Origin: Aliirhizobium wenxiniae
GTDB lineage: Bacteria; Pseudomonadota; Alphaproteobacteria; Rhizobiales; Rhizobiaceae
Direction of reading: 5' to 3'
DNA length: 64,000 nt
Assembly: GCF_019511445.1 (NCBI RefSeq)
Contig: NZ_JAEUAN010000031.1
Location: 1 to 64,000 of the forward strand
The notes under the pieces are model-generated. The model was not told where the DNA came from, did not search any database, and saw only the letters and a program-made list of their open reading frames with translations. Made by a program: the position numbers and the translations under genes. Shown here piece after piece: positions 7,913 through 15,888 of the stretch (positions within the stretch are counted from its first letter, which is position 1; each line of letters begins with the position of its first letter).

Positions 7913-8401
7913 GTCATATTAATCGTGCGCTGACGTGATTTGTCCTCGCTCTCTAACCCGCCAGCACAAGTTAGGTGATGGGGCGAGCCTTCATAACGCA
8001 GAGCGTGTTGCAACCTTTATGCAAGAGCGGATATTCGGGCTGGCGGTGCTCTGCTGTCGCACATGAACCTGCCGTTTGATATGCGTCCGAAAGTGGTGAA
8101 GCGTGTCGGCAGATCGTCGAACGAGGTCCAGTCTACAACGATAACGGCGGGTCGAAGGTTCGCATCCGCTCAAGACCGTGAAGTTTATTTCGTCAGTGCC
8201 GGAGCGCGTGAGCTGGCTGCTCCGCCCGACCGCCCTCAATAGGCGGCACAGGCGTCGATTGGCGTTTCGTGATGCGAGCAGATCGTTGCGTCCTCTTGTG
8301 GACCTCTTCTGGCTATGCCGCTTAGAACGGTGGATAGACGGAGTTGGTCCTCATCACGTACCTCTCACGAGCGTAATTCGTCCAAGACTTATCACTGACC
8401 G
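7913..8401. other. Gene-poor stretch, about 490 bases
   Basis: No gene is recognisable. The break in the ABC ATPase at its left edge suggests a deletion or insertion junction. A short piece near 7981-8070 translates in one frame to HNAERVATFMQERIFGLAV, which faintly recalls transposase sequence but is too short to assign. One copy of the dispersed T-arm-like repeat is at 8148-8177. Confidence 0.45.
8148..8177 (+). repeat. Dispersed T-arm-like short repeat, copy 2
   Basis: About 30 bases: CGGGTCGAAGGTTCGCATCC followed by GCTCAAGACC. It differs from the copy at 27483 at only a few positions and shares the outer GGTC and CAAGACC half-sites with the copy at 50772. Confidence 0.7.
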
Positions 8402-9568
8402 CTACCTATTCTCTCTGATTGGCCGCATTTGTTCAGCGGATACTTTCTTCGCAGCGGTAAAGCTTGCACCAGCTGCCATGACCAAGGCAAAGATTACGAG
8501 AGCCGAGACGCTTCCACCGACATCCCATAGTAGGCCGAAGATCGGCGCCCCGACGGTTTGACCGATAGCAACAATGAGAAAGGGTACACTCAGCCCTAGT
8601 GCAGGGTGTCTGGTGTAGATCGATACACCCCAAATGAGAAGGGCGCCCGTTGTGACGATGTAGCCGAAGCCGAACAAACCGAGAGCGATGAAGGCTAGGT
8701 GGGAGTATCCGATCGCTGCTGCAAGGAACGCGATGGCTATACCCATCATTGCGACCGAAAGGCGGTGAACGGCAGGAAGTCCGAGATGCTGCACAAGTGA
8801 ACCCGTTGATGATCCTCCGATACCGACCACTCCTAGTACAATCCAGCTTGTAGCGATCTGGTACCTGGAGAAGTCCATTTCATCCTGCATTATGTTTGCG
8901 CCGAAAGTCCATACCGCGGTACTAGCAAAGCCGACGATGAACGACCCGGCCATGAGATTTCGAGCGCCCGGAACATGAGCGTTACCCCAGTGCAACTTTT
9001 CTGCGACGTTTTTGCCGTTTCGAGGCGGGATCGTCCAGAAAAGCCAGAAAGTTATAATCAGTCCAAGACCAGCAAAGGCCGCATAGAGCGGGCGCCAGCT
9101 ACCATAAAATGCGAGCGCCGCTGCACCTGAAATCACTATCCCGACTGCCGTACCAGAATTGATGAGGCCATTGGCCTTGGGCTGGTTAGGATGAGAAAAA
9201 GTTCTTGCCACGGTTGATGCGAGGGGAGGTGATGTCAATCCGGTGCTCAGGCCCCCTAGTGCCATGGCGAAGCTCAAGCTCCAGCCCGACCATGACACGG
9301 CGATTATTGCCATAGCGCCAGTCGCGCACGAGCCTGCCAGTACGGTGATGCATCTCTCGCCGAAACGGTCAACCAGGGTGAACGCCATAACAACCCCTAG
9401 GCAATACGATGCGAAGGCCAATCCGCCGATCCAGCCAGCTGATACTGCATTCAAGTTAAGGTCAGTGCGGATCGAAGGTAGCAGAAGGCCGTACGCAAAC
9501 CTCGTTAACCCGTAGGTGAGGGCTGTGAGAGCAAAGGCCGCCGCCACCATGTTTGCGTGGCGCTTCAT
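8402..9568 (-). CDS. MFS transporter (12-TM, YbfB/YjiJ-like)
   Basis: A 388-residue hydrophobic protein with about 12 membrane segments. It starts MKRHANMVAAAFALTALTYG; the MFS loop-2 region is LVDRFGERCITVLAG and a central hydrophilic loop is PPRNGKNVAEKLHWGNAHVP. It resembles the YbfB/YjiJ-like MFS group, whose substrates are mostly unknown, often export of small organics. Its ATG overlaps the stop of the TetR gene by 4 bases, so the two are translationally coupled and controlled by the operator at 10119. Direction of transport and substrate are not readable from the sequence. Confidence 0.85.
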   Translation of the reverse strand: MKRHANMVAAAFALTALTYGLTRFAYGLLLPSIRTDLNLNAVSAGWIGGLAFASYCLGVVMAFTLVDRFGERCITVLAGSCATGAMAIIAVSWSGWSLSFAMALGGLSTGLTSPPLASTVARTFSHPNQPKANGLINSGTAVGIVISGAAALAFYGSWRPLYAAFAGLGLIITFWLFWTIPPRNGKNVAEKLHWGNAHVPGARNLMAGSFIVGFASTAVWTFGANIMQDEMDFSRYQIATSWIVLGVVGIGGSSTGSLVQHLGLPAVHRLSVAMMGIAIAFLAAAIGYSHLAFIALGLFGFGYIVTTGALLIWGVSIYTRHPALGLSVPFLIVAIGQTVGAPIFGLLWDVGGSVSALVIFALVMAAGASFTAAKKVSAEQMRPIRENR

Positions 9569-10110
9569 GGCGTGTACTCCCGACGTGCACGTATCAAAAG
9601 CGCCGCGGCCTCTTTCCCGGTGTCAAGGGCGAGTGTGCCTCTCAAGCCTAACAACGCCGTCGCGCCTTCAAACAAAAGCCAGATTTGCATTGCAAGATCC
9701 GCGTCAGGAAAACCGAGTGCTATCTCCAAGCGCCGTCCGATCTCAGTTCCAAATTGTCGTTTATGATCGTCGACGACGGCGGTGATCTCCGCGCTTATCG
9801 CGGCGTATTCGCCGCGGGCGCGCAAAAACATACAGCCGGAGTTAATATGCCCATCTGTCCACCTACGCTGGATTTCGAACAGCTGCCCTACAGGGTCCGA
9901 AGGGTCCGCCTCTCTCAACAACTCCATGAAAGCAAGATGCCTGTGCTTTAAGACCTCAATCACGAGGCCATCCCGAGACCCGAAATGCTTATAAAGCGTT
10001 CGTGTTGATGCTCCCGAATGGGCGAGGATTTTGTCGACCCCAATCCCTCGAAACCCTTCGGCTTCGAACGCCCGCTCCGCGCCTTCAATAATCTCTTGCT
10101 GCTTTTCCAT
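9565..10110 (-). CDS. TetR-family regulator of the adjacent MFS gene
   Basis: A 181-residue TetR-type repressor. The N-terminal HTH spans residues 5-50 (IIEGAERAFEAEGFRGIGVD, ILAHSGASTRTLYKHFGSRD), and the C-terminal ligand domain has no recognisable specificity. Its stop overlaps the MFS start by 4 bases, and a near-perfect palindrome lies 8 bases upstream of its own ATG. That layout implies autorepression and joint control of the pump, released by a ligand that is probably the exported compound (inference). Confidence 0.9.
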   Translation of the reverse strand: MEKQQEIIEGAERAFEAEGFRGIGVDKILAHSGASTRTLYKHFGSRDGLVIEVLKHRHLAFMELLREADPSDPVGQLFEIQRRWTDGHINSGCMFLRARGEYAAISAEITAVVDDHKRQFGTEIGRRLEIALGFPDADLAMQIWLLFEGATALLGLRGTLALDTGKEAAALLIRARREYTP

Positions 10111-10118
10111 AACTTTGA

Positions 10119-10138
10119 TGTAAAGCGATCGTTTTACA
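10119..10138. promoter_or_regulatory. TetR operator palindrome
   Basis: TGTAAAGCGATCGTTTTACA is a 20-base inverted repeat with a single mismatched pair (the seventh base of each half), centred on CGATCG, 8 bases before the TetR start. Size, symmetry and position fit a TetR dimer operator that also covers the promoter or the ribosome entry region. Confidence 0.75.
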
Positions 10139-10186
10139 CATCAAGGGAGGGTTTACAGCGAGGCATGATTTTCACCTCTTTGCGTC

Positions 10187-10366
10187 AACAAGATCAGTGC
10201 GAAATCGTACGCTGAGCGAATTTCTGCAAGTTATCCGCAGTTTGCTGTCCATGCTAAATATGAAGATTCAGTGCGAACTGCTGTGTACGCCCCTATTTTG
10301 AGACAGCTCTCGATCTCGTCAATCGCTTCTCGGCTAAACGCACGATTTCACACTGATCTTGTTCTG
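10187..10366. mobile_element. Candidate MITE, about 180 bases with 28-base inverted ends
   Basis: The left end AACAAGATCAGTGCGAAATC (10187 on) reappears inverted at the right end, whose complement reads AACAAGATCAGTGTGAAATC from 10366. The match extends to about 28 bases with three or four differences. The 125 bases between contain no gene. A short non-coding unit with long imperfect inverted ends is the form of a MITE, though a duplicated regulatory site cannot be excluded. I see no obvious target duplication and cannot name the parent transposon. Confidence 0.5.
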
Positions 10367-10449
10367 GCCCTTAGATTGCGGAGGCGGCAAAGCCAACGCG
10401 TCATTCGCTGAGCCAATTAACGCGGCCGCGGTGCGATCGGATCGCAGAA

Positions 10450-10707
10450 GGGTATCGCTCGAAGGACTGGATGGAGGTGCCGATCTTTATTGTGCGCCGC
10501 AAGGACGTCCATCGCTGCTCCGACATTGCTGTGTGGCTACGGTGGCTTCGGAATTCCTCAAGTGCTCTACTACAACCCGATCCACCTCGCTTGGGTGGAG
10601 CAGGGCGGGGTATTGGCAATCGCCGGCATCCGAGGCGGCGGAGAATACGGGAGAGCCTGGCACCGCGCCGGAAAGCTCGCGAATAAGCAGAATTCGTTCG
10701 ATGACTC
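10450..10707 (+). pseudogene. Prolyl oligopeptidase (S9A) fragment, frameshifted
   Basis: Two frames carry consecutive pieces of one protein: MEVPIFIVRRKDVHR in one, then GYGGFGIPQVLYYNPIHLAW and VEQGGVLAIAGIRGGGEYGR plus AWHRAGKLANKQNSFDD in the next, with the switch near 10535. These are the conserved strands just before the catalytic serine of prolyl oligopeptidases (GYGGFG and RGGGEYG). Similarity begins and ends abruptly, and the Ser, Asp and His region is absent. It is an internal remnant of a peptidase gene, left between the MITE-like element and the oxidoreductase gene. Confidence 0.8.
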
Positions 10708-10738
10708 CTTTCCAACTCGGATCTTCGTACTCGGGGCT

Positions 10739-11695
10739 TCAGACCTTCATTACGACTCGCCCAAGAGGCTTTGCCCTCTCTGCGTGCTCATGCGCCGAGG
10801 CGGCATCCTTGAGTGAGAATGTCCGATCAATCACGACCTCCAAGCGTCGCTCGGCCGCTGCTCTCAGGAGGATGTCGACCGTTTCGTGTACCGCACGCCT
10901 TTCGAACAGGGCTCCCATGAACACGCCGTGCAGCGTTTGGTTATTCTGCATCGGTTGCCAAAGATCGACGGCTAAACCGCCTCCCCCTGCATTGCCGACG
11001 AAAACCAAGCAACCTTCTGGCGCGAGCGCCATCAGCGAACTCTGCAAGGTTGAACCGACCGGATCAATCACGAGATCCGCACCCTTGCCACCCGTCAGCC
11101 GCTGAACCTCTTCAACCACATCCTGGTTGTGGCGGTCGATAAGATACGATGCACCGAGCGCGCGCAGGCGCGCCTGCCTTTCATTGCCGCTGGCGACAGC
11201 AATTACCTTCGCCCCTGTTTGCCGTGCTAGCTGAACCGCAGCAAGCCCGACACCACCCGCGGCCGCATGGATCAACACCGTCTCTGCCGCCCGCAACTGT
11301 CCCTTGGTGATTACACAGTGATAGGCCGTTCCGAACGAAATCGGCAGTATCGCCGCCTCGGCCATGCTCAAACCGTCGGGGACTAGCCACGTGCGTGTCT
11401 CCGGCACGGCCCAGAGCTCGGCATGCGATCCTTGCATGTTGAAGGCGGCCACCTTCTCACCAACGGTCCGGTGCTGCACGTTTTCGCCGACTGCGACGAT
11501 CGTCCCCGCGGCGGCGTAACCGACGATCCACCGGGATCGGTGTTCTGTGGAACGCCGATTGATGAGGTCGCCGCCCTCGACGGAGATAGCCTCCACAGAG
11601 ATGAGTACATCGCGAGGCCCACAGACAGGGTCCGGCATATCGACATATTCGAGAACGGCCGGAACACCAGGGGCGTCATAGACTGCAGCTTTCAT
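10739..11695 (-). CDS. Quinone oxidoreductase-type medium-chain dehydrogenase
   Basis: A 318-residue MDR protein. The GroES-like N-terminal half is MKAAVYDAPGVPAVLEYVDM to VGEKVAAFNMQGSHAELWAV. The Rossmann half has the NADPH loop HAAAGGVGLAAVQLARQTGA (about residues 143-162) and KGADLVIDPVG. The catalytic-zinc Cys/His set of alcohol dehydrogenases is missing, as in NADPH:quinone reductases. Such enzymes reduce quinones or activated alkenes in the cytosol. It is transcribed alone; the upstream 200 bases lead to a DUF4177-like gene on the same strand. Confidence 0.9.
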   Translation of the reverse strand: MKAAVYDAPGVPAVLEYVDMPDPVCGPRDVLISVEAISVEGGDLINRRSTEHRSRWIVGYAAAGTIVAVGENVQHRTVGEKVAAFNMQGSHAELWAVPETRTWLVPDGLSMAEAAILPISFGTAYHCVITKGQLRAAETVLIHAAAGGVGLAAVQLARQTGAKVIAVASGNERQARLRALGASYLIDRHNQDVVEEVQRLTGGKGADLVIDPVGSTLQSSLMALAPEGCLVFVGNAGGGGLAVDLWQPMQNNQTLHGVFMGALFERRAVHETVDILLRAAAERRLEVVIDRTFSLKDAASAHEHAERAKPLGRVVMKV

Positions 11696-11903
11696 CTGTT
11701 CTTCCTTTCCCGTAACGGTATGAGCTAACTATCCTTCACCGAAAACCCAATTGGCAGCGATCAGCCCAATCTGCTCAATATTCCACTGATAGGATTCCCC
11801 GGCGATTTGGGGCGCGGATCTTAGTCGTTCCACCAATGGTACGGGGCGCCATCTGAAGTGCGAAAGGCCAGATGCCCGTCGGCGATGTGGCCCAATGCAG
11901 TTG

Positions 11904-12053
11904 CTAAAGCGGCTCAGCTACCCGCTTGAAGAAATAATGAAAGACGAAATGCGCTGGTGAAACGACCGCAACCAATTCCCACCCGGCTTCACCAAGTTCG
12001 TTCATCTGCTGATTATCAAGTGTCTTGTCGACTGTTAGGTATTCCCATTTCAT
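11904..12053 (-). CDS. DUF4177-like small protein
   Basis: A 49-residue protein from the ATG at 12053, preceded by GAGG on the complement. It reads MKWEYLTVDKTLDNQQMNEL, GEAGWELVAVVSP and FHYFFKRVAEPL. The pattern of WEY near the start, an LNxxGxxGWELV-like centre and a YFFKR end is that of DUF4177 proteins, which are single-domain proteins of unknown function. It is easily missed because of its length. It follows the hypothetical gene at 12107-12454 on the same strand. Confidence 0.7.
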   Translation of the reverse strand: MKWEYLTVDKTLDNQQMNELGEAGWELVAVVSPAHFVFHYFFKRVAEPL

Positions 12054-12106
12054 GATGGACCTCGTTCATTGTTGAGTGATTGCTAGAGACTGGTGAAGAG
12101 CTTTTT

Positions 12107-12454
12107 TCAGGGCGCCGTGTTCTGTGCTGTGTTGCTCTTCCAATAGGTGTCGATGATGTTGCGACAATTCCGAATGACATGTTCGCCAACCTCAGGGTTT
12201 CCTCCGCGCAGAGTATCTGGATTGCCACCGCAAAGGCGCACGAACGTTGCCTGCTGAACCGCAAACATGAAGTAGCCTTCGCTGGTCGTTTCAAGGTCCA
12301 AACCAGCGTCTTGCACGTTCCTCCTGACTTCGGCTGTCGCATCGGAAATAGCGCGCGACACCTTCTCAATCATCGTCCGTTCGGCCGCTCGTTGGATTGC
12401 GAGGAAGGAGCGCTCCTGCGGTGTGGGAATGGGGCAACTGTCGTGGGTCTTCAT
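12107..12454 (-). CDS. Hypothetical protein
   Basis: A 115-residue protein. I chose the ATG at 12454 because AAGGAG lies at ideal spacing upstream. It reads MKTHDSCPIPTPQERSFLAI, then AERTMIEKVSRAISDATAEV and a C-terminal part PEVGEHVIRNCRNIIDTYWK. It is mainly helical by eye with no signal peptide. No family is recognised. It lies between a DUF4177-like gene and a RidA-like gene on the same strand. Confidence 0.6.
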   Translation of the reverse strand: MKTHDSCPIPTPQERSFLAIQRAAERTMIEKVSRAISDATAEVRRNVQDAGLDLETTSEGYFMFAVQQATFVRLCGGNPDTLRGGNPEVGEHVIRNCRNIIDTYWKSNTAQNTAP

Positions 12455-12579
12455 AACATTCTCCTTGGGAGGTTGATGTTCTGATCGCATTGAGGTGGTC
12501 ACAGGCTGTGCTCATGGGTCGGTTGTTGCTAAACGCGACTGGTCTTTGCACCCTGATGCAGCCTTGGCTGGCGCCAGTG

Positions 12580-12981
12580 TCATTCCAGGATGGCAGTGAC
12601 ACGGATCTCGATTCGCATAGCAGGGAGCCCAAGGGCTTCTACGCCGGTCTGCGTCCATATTGGAGCGCGATCGGGCATGTACTGGCGGAAAAGGCCGGCG
12701 ATCGTCTCGTTCACGATCGGAGGAAAGCCCCCAACGTGATAAGAATTGACATGGACGACATCTCTCCACTCGGCGCCAGCCGTGGCCAAAGTTCGCTGAG
12801 CATTCTCAAAGGCTTTCTCGATCTCGCTCACGATGGAATCCGGAATTTCGAGATCGTCATTCCACCCACCTTGGCCGGAAATCTCGATGCGATCACCCAT
12901 CCTTAGCGCTTGCGAAAAGTGTAGGAGCTCATGGAATTTCTGCCCATACCCTGGTGTGACGAACAGTTCAGGCTTGGCCAT
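12580..12981 (-). CDS. RidA family protein
   Basis: A 133-residue protein from the ATG at 12981, which follows AAAAGGAGAC at normal spacing. Features are LHFSQALRMGDRIEISGQGG, IEKAFENAQRTLATAGAEWR, DVVHVNSYHVGG and a C-terminal TQTGVEALGLPAMRIEIRVT. It belongs to the YjgF/RidA superfamily, in the branch often found beside SDR and TetR genes rather than the housekeeping branch. The SDR gene at 13105 lies just upstream on the same strand with a gap of about 120 bases, so co-transcription is likely. Confidence 0.85.
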   Translation of the reverse strand: MAKPELFVTPGYGQKFHELLHFSQALRMGDRIEISGQGGWNDDLEIPDSIVSEIEKAFENAQRTLATAGAEWRDVVHVNSYHVGGFPPIVNETIAGLFRQYMPDRAPIWTQTGVEALGLPAMRIEIRVTAILE

Positions 12982-13104
12982 TGAAGTCTCCTTTTGTAAG
13001 GAACGTAAATGAATGGAGATGGCGCCTACCAAAAGAGACCGCCCCGTACGGCCGGGTCTTCGAAACGTGGGCACCATCACTCTGTCAAAGTCTTGCACGG
13101 CAGA

Positions 13105-13845
13105 TCAGGCGATCGCACCGCCGTCTGCGGTTAAAATGGCGCCCGTAATGACACTCGCGGCTGGACTTGCGAGGAATACGACCGCGTTCGCAATTTCCCG
13201 CGGTTCGCCATAACGTCCAAGGGAGGTCAAGCTTTTCTGGAGCTCTGAAGCTGGTCCGTCCGCCGGGTTGCTTTCCGTATCAGTAGCGCCGGGTTGTACC
13301 AGATTAACGGTGATACCATTCGGACCAAGTTCACGCGAAAGGCCGCGCGTGAAGGATGTGAGTGCTGCTTTAGACATGGCGTAGGGTGTAATGCCGGGGA
13401 ACGGTACTCGCTCACCCAGAGCCGAGCCGATTGTGACAATACGGCCGCCTTTGCCGAGATACGGGATGACGGCCTTCGCGAACAGGACCGGAGCTCGCAC
13501 GTTCACATCCATCAACGTCTGATATGCAGAAACATCAAGGTCTGCGATCATGCCGCTGTGGCCAATCGCAGCGCTGTTCACAAGGATGTCCAGCCCGCCC
13601 AAAGTGGAGACGGCCTCGCTTACGGAGTTGGCAATTGCCTCTGGGTCGGCACTGTCAGCCTGGATCGCAGCCACACGGCGCCCCAACTTTTCGATCGCTT
13701 CCGTTACCTTTGAAGCCTTTTCAGCGGAGCGTTGATAGGTGAACGCGACATCCGCGCCATTTTCCGCGAGCGACAACGCGATTGCAGCACCAATGCCTCG
13801 CGAGCCGCCGGTTACTAATGCTCGTTTGCCTTCAAGATTGATCAT
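13105..13845 (-). CDS. SDR-family oxidoreductase (FabG-like)
   Basis: A 246-residue classical short-chain dehydrogenase. The cofactor loop is LVTGGSRGIGAAIALSLAEN (residues 10-29). The NAG motif is altered to DILVNSAAIG. The catalytic set is Ser in IVTIGSALGE, Tyr and Lys in ITPYAMSKAALTSF. The tail LTADGGAIA is of FabG type. Such enzymes interconvert alcohols and ketones with NAD(P)H in the cytosol. It is closely similar in layout to the SDR at 42116, and it leads the leftward group with the RidA gene. Substrate unknown. Confidence 0.9.
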   Translation of the reverse strand: MINLEGKRALVTGGSRGIGAAIALSLAENGADVAFTYQRSAEKASKVTEAIEKLGRRVAAIQADSADPEAIANSVSEAVSTLGGLDILVNSAAIGHSGMIADLDVSAYQTLMDVNVRAPVLFAKAVIPYLGKGGRIVTIGSALGERVPFPGITPYAMSKAALTSFTRGLSRELGPNGITVNLVQPGATDTESNPADGPASELQKSLTSLGRYGEPREIANAVVFLASPAASVITGAILTADGGAIA

Positions 13846-14102
13846 ATTTCTGTTCCTTTCTTTCTAGATGAGTTGGTGTGTTTCAGGTCGTCTGCGAAAT
13901 TGCCGAAGCGGCGAACCGAAGGAGCAACCAATATTTCGTGGGGCTTCTGGCATTCTGTAGGTACGCGACGCGCCAATCTCTGTTGCGAAAGCTGGAACGC
14001 TGGGACAGGCTCATACGGCCCCTGTGTTCCTGCGAAGGTTCCCCCTTGTCTATCTTTGGTTGATCCTAGAGCCGGACTTGACCGGTAGACTGTGTCCCGA
14101 GC

Positions 14103-14960
14103 TCAAACGTGTCTGATCAGGAAGCTCTGGATGAACTGAGCGATCTCATCAGCATGTGTTTCCAGGGCAAAATGCCCGGTATCGAGCAGATGGACCTCCG
14201 CGGCGGGCAGGTCACGCTTGTAGGCCTCGGCACCCGCCGGGACGAATGCTGGATCATGTCGGCCCCAGACCGCCAGGAACGGTGGTTGATGATTCCGGAA
14301 GTACGTCTGAAATTCCGGATACCGGTCGATGTTTGTCCGGTAGTCGAGGATAAGATCGAGTTGAATGTCTTCCGCTCCCGGCCGCGACATGAACGCGATA
14401 TCGAGTTGATAACCATCAGGCGAAAGGCGCTCCTTTGATGTGCCGGTGCGGTATTGCCAGTTCTCGATCACCGCAGGAGATAAGGATGCCCGACATGCCT
14501 CTCTGTTTTCGTCGGAGGGGTCCCTCCAATAGGCCTCCCACGCGGTCCACTCATCGCTGAACCCTTCGGTGTAGGCGTTGCCATTTTGGCTGATTATGGC
14601 GGTGATCCTCTCGGGATTGGCCATCGCCATCCTGAACCCGACCGGTGCACCGTAGTCGAACACGTAAAGTGCAAAACGGGTGAGGCCGAGCGCCTCCGTA
14701 AACCCAGTGATGACATCGGCGAGGTTATCGAATGTGTAAGCAAAATTACCACGTTGAGGCGAGGTCGTTTGACCGAACCCGGGAAGGTCAGGTGCGATGA
14801 CGCGGTATCGATCTGCCAGTAGCTGGATCAGATCACGGAACATGTGGCTGGAGGATGGAAAGCCGTGGAGCAGAAGAAGGACTGGCGCGTCTCTTGAGCC
14901 AGACTCTCTGTAGAAAACCTCGACGTCTTTTACCTTTTGCGTTTTGTAGTTTACGGCCAT
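14103..14960 (-). CDS. Alpha/beta hydrolase with Asp nucleophile (epoxide hydrolase/haloalkane dehalogenase type)
   Basis: A 285-residue protein from the ATG at 14960, which follows AGAAGGAG. The oxyanion region is LLLLHGFPSSSHMFRDL. The nucleophile elbow reads ALYVFDYGAPVGFRMA, with Asp in place of Ser. The acid is in AVWGRHDPAFVPAG and the histidine in LLDTGHFALETH. An Asp nucleophile marks epoxide hydrolases and haloalkane dehalogenases, which work through an ester intermediate. Which leaving group it handles cannot be read. It is divergent from the TetR gene at 15094 with an operator-like palindrome between them. Confidence 0.85.
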   Translation of the reverse strand: MAVNYKTQKVKDVEVFYRESGSRDAPVLLLLHGFPSSSHMFRDLIQLLADRYRVIAPDLPGFGQTTSPQRGNFAYTFDNLADVITGFTEALGLTRFALYVFDYGAPVGFRMAMANPERITAIISQNGNAYTEGFSDEWTAWEAYWRDPSDENREACRASLSPAVIENWQYRTGTSKERLSPDGYQLDIAFMSRPGAEDIQLDLILDYRTNIDRYPEFQTYFRNHQPPFLAVWGRHDPAFVPAGAEAYKRDLPAAEVHLLDTGHFALETHADEIAQFIQSFLIRHV

Positions 14961-15018
14961 GCTAGAACTCCTTCTGAAAGGTCTTGGTAAATCAACAATA
15001 GACGATGCATGCAAAATA

Positions 15019-15034
15019 CGACCGAACGGTCGGT
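15019..15034. promoter_or_regulatory. TetR operator-like palindrome in divergent promoter
   Basis: CGACCGAACGGTCGGT contains the inverted halves CGACC and GGTCG around GAAC, with ACCGA/TCGGT symmetry. It lies between the hydrolase gene (start 14960, complement) and the TetR gene (start 15094). Many TetR-family operators have this CGACCG-type core. Control of both genes is inferred from position. Confidence 0.65.
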
Positions 15035-15093
15035 TGTCAACCCTTTGAGGGTGGTGTATCAGGCATCGGAGAAGCTTGGCTCGGAGAAACCGC

Positions 15094-15660
15094 ATGAAAG
15101 TTATGAGAGAAACAATTGTATCGACTGCGAGGGAATTGTTTCGCTCGAAAGGGTACGCCGGCGCGTCGATGAATGATCTCGCGGATGCCGTGGGTCTGAA
15201 GAAATCATCGCTATACGTCCGCTTTCCCAGCAAGGAGGCTCTCGTTCCGGCAGTACTCGATCTCACCTTGCAAGAAACATTCGGTCAGAGAGACCCAGCC
15301 TCTGGGCAGTGGGATGATGAATTTGTCGAGGTCATCGAGCTAATTGCGACCACTCTTACTGATCGCGGCCGATGTGTGGGCCTTCACTTAGCTTACGGTA
15401 CAAGTGACGAGACCCCGATAGCCAAGGATGCTGTTCGAGCGTTTTTCCAAGCACATCGCGAGCATTTGTCGAGCATCTTGTCACGCGCCATGCCTGTTGA
15501 TGTCGCTCGCGAAATCGCGACCGACACGTTAGCCCGGTTGGAAGGTGCCACGGCTTTTGTTGCGATATTCGGCGAGGCCGATGCAATGAAACGAGCGGTT
15601 CGCCTATCCATCGAAGAAGCCAAAAATGCTGCTACCGCGAAGTCACCGTCGAAACGATAG
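15094..15660 (+). CDS. TetR-family regulator divergent from hydrolase
   Basis: A 188-residue protein. I chose the ATG at 15094 because GGAG sits 7 bases before it; an in-frame TTG at 15076 would add six basic residues. The HTH covers residues 1-50 (ETIVSTARELFRSKGYAGAS, LADAVGLKKSSLYVRFPSKE). The ligand domain is LIATTLTDRGRCVGLHLAYG and following. It probably represses itself and the divergent hydrolase through the palindrome at 15019. The inducer is unknown but could be a halogenated or epoxide-bearing compound. Confidence 0.9.
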   Translation: MKVMRETIVSTARELFRSKGYAGASMNDLADAVGLKKSSLYVRFPSKEALVPAVLDLTLQETFGQRDPASGQWDDEFVEVIELIATTLTDRGRCVGLHLAYGTSDETPIAKDAVRAFFQAHREHLSSILSRAMPVDVAREIATDTLARLEGATAFVAIFGEADAMKRAVRLSIEEAKNAATAKSPSKR

Positions 15661-15888
15661 CTTTTGACGATTAGGCCGTTACGATCTGTGCAGCAATCAT
15701 CTTTCCGCTCTTCCTCGTCGAGCGACATGACGAGCGAAAGCGGGCGACGCCTTTCGACACCATTTCCGTCAGGACGGCATTGTCGCACGCCCCACGCCTG
15801 CCGTCGCGGCGCATAGATGGCGTTACGGGTTATGTAACCCTGCGCCGACAGCGCCCGCCCCGCGCTTCTGAAACTGAGATCTCCACCG

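Noticed and set aside
7980..8070. Transposase fragment near 7980
   Set aside because: Only about 20 residues (HNAERVATFMQERIFGLAV) recall a transposase; too short to call.
14961..15266. Extended N-terminus of the hydrolase at 14103
   Set aside because: The extra 102 codons cross the operator and the TetR start region and do not resemble any hydrolase. The ATG at 14960 has a good ribosome site.
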